The translations under genes and the position numbers were made by a program. The notes below the pieces were generated by a model. That model saw only the letters and a list, made by a program, of their open reading frames with translations, was not told the DNA's origin and searched no databases. Of a stretch of 64,000 nucleotides of DNA, positions 57,963 to 64,000 are shown piece after piece. Position 1 is the first letter of the stretch, and each line of letters starts with the position of its first letter. Source of the DNA: Ichthyophonus hoferi. Taxonomy: Eukaryota; Opisthokonta; Ichthyosporea; Ichthyophonida; Ichthyophonidae. The DNA lies in contig NAOQ01000211.1 of the NCBI GenBank assembly GCA_002751075.1, positions 38,276-102,275 on the forward strand, in the 5' to 3' direction.

Positions 57963-60900
57963 ATGCCCGCTTATACTTTAAAACACTGTACCGATTATGT
58001 TAGTAATATTCTTGTTTATTGTCAAAGAAGTAAAGCAAGATTTGCACCATAGATAAATAGGAATAATAATATAAGCTTACAGCTAGTAGTATTTGTGTTA
58101 CTTAGAATGATTTATGTCCAATATAGTTGAGGATATTTCTATATCCTGTGGAAATTTTTATGCATAAAAGACCTATATATATATATGTTTCTCTTTATTA
58201 AGGGGTTGGTGGGGGTTATGGAATAGTTTCTTTTTTAGAAGGCAATATCTATAATAACTAGAAGTGGGAGAATTTCTTTCACATTATTTTATTAATAATT
58301 AGTAATATATGGATATTAGTATTTTATTAAAATTAATACTTATGTCCGGATCACATTAAAGAAAAACATTAAATTTTCTAACAAACTTTCACAATGATGT
58401 ATCAGTTGGATCTTTATACAATACCAGGAACTAAAAGGAAGTACCTCAGATTAACCTGATGGGATTGCATTTTTTATAAGAGTATACGCTTGGGAATACG
58501 CTAGAAATCATGGCTCACAAGTACGTCATATATTCATTACATAAAGTAATTTTGTTGTTTAGAGGTCACATACTCATTGGTGCGACTTAAAAGGCATTAA
58601 TGCCAAATAGGATTCATATATAAAGCTAAGACAAACCAATATATAAGAATTGTCAGTCTACAAAATAAATTTTCTTATATAAGAAATAAACTATTAACGT
58701 CACGAAGTTCTAAGACTATTGGATAGTGGGGACTGTAGGGTATAATGCTTAAAAATTTAAATATAGCTACATGTACAACATAGACAAAGTAACAATAGTT
58801 ATAATAATTTATTTAACTAATACTGAGTTTGGAAGTACTCTATATAAAATACTCCATGTAAAATGTATATAAAGGCTTTGTCTAATTTAGATTAGGACTC
58901 TATACTGTAATGATACTGAATAAAGGTTATACATTTTTTATTTTAAATTCTCCGCTTGCAATAGTTATCCGCCACCTTAAACATAGGTGAGAAAGTTGCT
59001 ACATAAGCTGAAATTGACTCCAACATCGGGACAAACAGTTATGGTTGAAATGGATCAATTGCTTAATACTGGCTGTTAATAGACTTTGTTTAATCAATTA
59101 ATTAATTAGTAATCAGGTCCTGAAATAAAATATATAGTATTTACAAAGCATAAAAGAGTTTTGTCTGTGGCAGGATCCACCTCTTTATTTCTTCTTTTTC
59201 TGTAGTCACACTGAATAGAGCTCTGTTGTCTTTATTTAATTATCTTTTTTTAACTGTGGCTGACATGCGTAGTGGACAAGATAATAACTACAACATACTG
59301 AGATAATAGCTGCACTACAGTAAGATAATAACTACAATACAGTGAAATCTTAAATTTTATTATATGTTGGAGTATTCAAGCCAATATTATACAATACGTA
59401 ATTAGTTCTAAATGATATGGCATTAATATGCAATCTAACAATTTGTTTTGGTAATGCAACCTAAAAATGTAGAAACGTAAAGTAACATTATCATAAGTAG
59501 GTGACGTTTTACATTTTAAATTCCTATGGGGGGAGGAGAGTTACATAATCGTTAAATACTATATGTATTAGCATAAATATATGTCTGTATTAATATTGTA
59601 ATATTAATATTTTATATTAATATTTTCATGCCTTCTATAAAATGGCTTAGACGCATTATAAATATGCGTGCTTTTAAAATACTTTAATATGAGAAGATGC
59701 AAAGCGAAACAATAGAATTATCCGTTGCAGGCTTGTTCAGCATATTGGTTTCAGTCTGTGCAATAATTATCTTACCTAGATTTGGGGTGACATCCGACTA
59801 TTGTAAGCAAAGAATATAGAATAAAAACTGTATATTCTTTATTAATTATTATTATGGGGTCGAGAGTCCACAATCTGTCTTAGACAGAACTCTTTTATAC
59901 TTCCTAAATATAGCATTTTATATGAAAAGTACTTTAGAACGCAGCATAAATAAATTAGAAAATTATAACTATAGCCACTTTATCTATGCTTTACATGTAA
60001 TATTTGATAGTTTAAGATAATGTAGTATCTATAACCACAGTATTAGAGAAAATTCTACTTTTTTTTAATAAGGAATATGGTAGTACTAATAGCCTTTTTA
60101 CCATTTTTTGATATCTTTAATCTGAAGTCATAGAGATTGCTGTATTCAACATATTTGCCAGAGGAGTCCATTTTTTGATGTTCAGTATATGCCCCAGTGG
60201 ATAAATGCAATCATAGTTTTGTGATGGAAGAGAATGTTTCTTATCTTTATTACTAAAGAAAATGTTTCCAGTTAAGTGGAACTACCATGTCGGTATAATT
60301 CTTCGAATGTCTTACGATGAGCTATGGAGCAACCTTTTACGAACAGTATTACATATATTTATATTTGATCGCAACCAATGGAAAGACATTATAGCAGGGT
60401 AACTATTGGATAGTAATTGCCTTTTTAGGTAAAGTGCATGATAACTGTAATACTTATTGTGTTAACATATTTAACTCTCTCAAAAACAAAAGATTTTTTA
60501 AAGGGATATTGCGTAAAAACCACATGGTTGGGTTTAAATCAACATATACAGATATATGCTTATTTTTGCAAAGATTACTGAGCGAGTATAAAGTCATAGC
60601 CGCTTTTATCATAGCTAAAATACGGATTCTAACTATAAATCGCCAATTAACAGAGTGATGAAATATATTACTCAAGATTATGCATTTACATCTAAAGTCA
60701 TGTAAATCAGAGACCCGTTTGCAACACAATTTTAATTTTAATTCAGGAAGCCCCATGGATAAATAATAAATGTCCTTTGCTTATTGTGCAACTGGGTCTA
60801 ATTAAAAATTAATGCTGGATAAGAATTATTTTAAGATAATGATTGGATTTGTTAGCGTATGAATCAATGGGCTGGAATTTATAGAATTGATAATTAGTAA

Positions 60901-61784
60901 TGAAACAGCTATATGCTGCTATCAGAGGGTGTGGAGTATCTGATGGCTTAACGGAGTATATAACTGTACTTGTTAGTATTGAAACGGTTTATATATAAGG
61001 TAAATATACTCTGTCTTTATCTTAAGTCGTTACCCTGAGAATGACCCATATCAAACAGTAGACTATATTGCAAACATAACTAGAAGCGCTGTCTTAACCA
61101 CAAGGTTAACTTACGCCATTTTAAATATATGTGATGATGTAAGAGAAAACGTGAGTCAAATTGTAAACCTAATATAATATGGTATACAGGAATAAAAATC
61201 TGAATCAGTACTATGTATGTTTGATAGACAATGCCTCTATTATCATACATTTTAGCTAAAAAGGACTCAATATTCATAAATAGTAGATAATAAATAAATA
61301 GAATATGTTTTATATTCTAATCCATATAATTGATTAATTTAGTAATCTTTGTAACATATTACATATGTTCCACCCGCTAGTGTTAATGAAAGGATAATAT
61401 GAGTTAATTCTCTAGCGTGTCCTTAGGTTGCAATTGTTATTTTAGGCTAAACTAGAGTAAAGAGCGGGTTAATAATTGAAGATTATACTTATGCCTTCTT
61501 GTTACAAGATCGTTAACTGAGAATGAATACGTAGTTTTGGCTAAAGTTTTGACAACAGACAGATCGTGGAATAATCAGTCCAATATTAGTTAATTGCATT
61601 ATGTTTCCAATCGGGTAAATTGATTTGTAGATACATAGTGTGTGGGCAGTTACATTAATGAAATACTTCGCTGAGGAGCCAAATGAAAACCAAAATAACC
61701 AATAAGCCCCAGCAAAATACGAGGCCCTCCACCGCTCACACATGCGGCTCCCTCGCTAACACACGCACTTGACAGAGTAGTTAT
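57963..61784. other. Gene-poor AT-rich intergenic DNA
   Basis: Nearly 4 kb without a convincing gene. A 40-codon frame at 59697-59819 has one hydrophobic segment (VAGLFSILVSVCAIIILP) and is the only small frame worth noting. The overlapping frames near 60434-60756 on both strands are mutual shadows. Confidence 0.4.
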
Positions 61785-62236
61785 TTCTTACATCGTAATA
61801 TAGCACCCCCCTTACTGATCGGTTTTATTGCGGAATATTCACATTAGCACCTCAGCGAAGCAAAGCTTTAATTTCTTCTGACTTAGAACAGAGGTATAAT
61901 TACTACAACCGGTTACCCAGAGAGTTGGTATATGGGCCTCCACCACTACAACCGAGTCTTAAGAACAGAACAGAACAATTAACTATTACAATCGCTAGCC
62001 CAGTGAAACCAACTATTATTCACCAACTAATTGGAAAACCCAAAGCCTGTGGGCAAGCCGCTGAAAATACCACAGATTTTTATACTTCTTATGAACTATC
62101 GCGTTCGCAGTTAGTATTGTATAATGGACCAGACCTGCTTGCTTACACGCAGCTATGTAATTGCTATCCCGAGGTATTTAGAAGTACCCATAATATAACA
62201 ATGAACTTGAATGGTATACACTACAACCATAATTGA
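61785..62236 (+). repeat. Dispersed repeat, copy B, with an open frame
   Basis: Bases 61785-62015 match 664-990 at the left end of the window in the same orientation. Here the sequence runs into a 103-codon open frame (61925-62236) starting just after the TTACCCAGAGAGT block, with LIGKPKACGQAAENTTDFYT and YNGPDLLAYTQLCNCYPEVF. No family is recognised. It could be a decayed coding part of the repeat or of a duplicated gene. Confidence 0.5.
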
Positions 62237-63715
62237 CTTGTGCATAAATGTACAAGGTTAAGGATATGATACAATATGTATACAAGCATTTAGATGTTAC
62301 ATAGTTTTAAAATAATATATCAAGTAATACAATGCACTATTTCTAATTATTTTGCGGTAATACGAGTCAACAGCTTATCAGCTAGTTAAGTTTTTTAAAA
62401 TTAAAAAAAACCCATCCATCATACATACATACATAAGTACATATATAGAAGTAATTAATTATAAGCCACCAATTAACAATATAGCCCAATCATAATGTAG
62501 AATTATATTAATATGCGACTAAACGTATAATAAAAGGGTTGCATTAGCTAGAAGGAAAGTTATAGTAACCAATAATCACACGCATATATTTATTCTATTC
62601 GTGGCAATTGATTTATAATTAATTAATTAAGATCCAGTGAGCCACACTAATTTTGGGCGCCAAGTCAAAATTTCACGTGGATCTCAATAACATGATATAT
62701 ATATATATATTATTAGTATATGTATGTATATGTATTTATTTAATGTGTTCATAGTTAGATATATATACATATCATATACACATATACATATAGGTTATTT
62801 TATCCTTTAGTTATTTTTAGTTGATTGTAGTGGTACTAACCTAACATATAAACATGGAAGGTAATTAATATTATTTTTCTCCTTCTCCCTTTCTATCCTA
62901 CCCCACACCCCCCCTATATATATATATATATACACACATATATCCACATATATAAATAAACACGCAGAGCATCAGATTATCATACTCTATTACAAACATA
63001 CACAAGCTATTCCACTACTATACTGTTATACTACGATGCTATCGTACTACTATACTATCATGTCATACTATTATACTATCATACTGTTTTGTTACCATAA
63101 TATCATACTATTATACTACTATACTATTATACTATTATAGTATCATACTATTATACTACACCACCGCCATAGTATTACACTATTATACATATTACTATCA
63201 TGACATGCTATCTTACTATAATACCTACCATCTCGATAATAATTAACACTATAAGAAATGTCACTAATACCATTACTATACTTGGCAACAATACCTAGAT
63301 CTACATGGCACATGGGAGTTTCCTTATTTGGTATGCTTCTGCCAAGTGTACAGTGGACTGCTAAGCCTTCCATCCTTTTCAGCCGAAGTAGGTTTGTGTA
63401 TAACACGTATAATATGTATAGCAAGCTAGAGATGGGTGTATGGTTGTTGTCTTGGGTTGCTATGTTGTTATGTTATTATGACATTATGCTATTCTATTAT
63501 TATACTATTAGATTATTAGATTATTATGTTATTATAGTATTATATTGTTATTTTATTATTATTATATATAGTCATATTATTATATTACTATACTATCATA
63601 CTGAAATGTTATTATACAATCATACATATACACATCCATCCCTTATATAGACCTCTTCATTTACAATCTATTAAATTAGTGGCTGACATAAATAGCATCT
63701 CTTTCTATCTCTCAG
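62237..63715. other. Intergenic or intronic DNA with trinucleotide-like short repeats
   Basis: Bases 62980-63240 and 63440-63610 consist of degenerate units close to ACTATTATACTATCAT. The non-repeated island between them (about 63250-63390) is open on both strands (plus: TWHMGVSLFGMLLPSVQW; minus: LGRSIPNKETPMCHVDLG) and could be an exon, but I cannot decide the strand. Confidence 0.45.
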
Positions 63716-63820
63716 GAATTAGAGCGTCATCTCTTTTCAGGAACCAATGAAGCCGTGTCATTTTTTTATAATCTGACAACTAGCCTATTAAAAGGGTTTA
63801 AACGATCTAAACATATGTAA
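63716..63820 (+). CDS. Internal exon of an unidentified gene leaving the window
   Basis: A pyrimidine-rich tract and TCTCAG acceptor are followed by an open block reading ELERHLFSGTNEAVSFFYNL, TTSLLKGFKRSKH, ending at a GTAAGT donor (phase 2). The residue pattern is that of a folded amphipathic helical protein and the splice signals are good. The family is not identified. Upstream exons may include ATGGAAG before a GTAATT donor at about 62854-62861 and the island near 63250-63390; downstream exons lie beyond 64000. Confidence 0.6.
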   Translation, partial: ELERHLFSGTNEAVSFFYNLTTSLLKGFKRSKHM

Positions 63821-64000
63821 GTATGATTGGTTTACAGGATAAATCCGTGATTTTATTGGTGGATATAGGATTATAAATTAATGGAGATATGTCGTTGGTT
63901 AAAAGGGTTTATGTAGAGCAATCATAATGTACGAGCTACATTGCTTGGTTGGATAGCAGAATAAGTTTATTGTGAGATAACTGGTTTAAGTAGGGTTGTT

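Noticed and set aside
59697-59819. 40-residue single-TM micro-frame
   Set aside because: Hydrophobic enough to be real, but no promoter, conservation or neighbour supports it.
60434-60756. Overlapping frames of 74 and 100 codons on opposite strands
   Set aside because: Each is the other's shadow and neither has family likeness or splice context.
1-64000. CRISPR arrays, operons, prokaryotic promoters or a bacterial contig
   Set aside because: Spliced conserved genes, uS19, UTP6 and a GPX4-type selenoprotein show that the sequence is eukaryotic nuclear DNA.

Overview
The window is nuclear DNA of an AT-rich, intron-rich eukaryote, probably a microbial one. Genes are split by short AT-rich introns with GT-AG ends. 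Intergenic DNA is full of simple repeats and of the pentamer CCAAT/ATTGG. UGA serves as a normal stop in two genes and, in one gene, sits exactly where selenocysteine is expected, so the lineage very probably makes selenoproteins. I cannot fix the lineage from sequence alone. A GPX4-like selenoprotein argues against higher fungi and land plants.

Layout. Positions 1-5300 hold a 330-bp foldback, one copy of a dispersed repeat, a decayed tandem duplication and simple repeats. Then follow SAYSD1-like (5356-6375, +), a BAR-SH3 protein (11607-8449, -), an assembly gap, an orphan 8-TM protein (15714-17024, +), malate synthase G in 11 exons (26879-17783, -), a second gap, decayed gene-like pieces (28.9-29.6 kb), a bacterial-type class II histone deacetylase (32049-30790, -) and ribosomal protein uS19 (35118-33957, -). 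UTP6 in 16 exons (35936-42535, +) diverges from uS19. Next come a gene-poor stretch with a small foldback and a gap flanked by a direct repeat, a selenocysteine glutathione peroxidase in 6 exons (50557-47518, -), a medium-chain reductase in 4 exons (55250-52874, -), diverging from it an intronless Old Yellow Enzyme (56696-57853, +), then gene-poor DNA with the second copy of the dispersed repeat, and at the right edge one exon of a gene running out of the window.

I rebuilt the seven spliced genes by hand. Reading phase closes across every junction and protein lengths match their families (malate synthase G 729 aa, UTP6 614 aa, reductase 333 aa, BAR-SH3 316 aa, GPX 183 aa, uS19 151 aa, SAYSD1 148 aa).

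Themes. uS19 and UTP6 share one 817-bp upstream region and both serve the small ribosomal subunit. Two introns of UTP6 carry nearly identical 118-nt blocks built like box C/D snoRNAs, which would make this U3-processome gene a snoRNA host. The reductase and Old Yellow Enzyme, which both reduce activated C=C bonds, are also divergent, and next to them lies the peroxide-reducing GPX, giving a loose electrophile/peroxide-defence neighbourhood. Malate synthase G, the deacetylase and Old Yellow Enzyme look bacterial in family affinity; the first has acquired ten introns, the other two have none.
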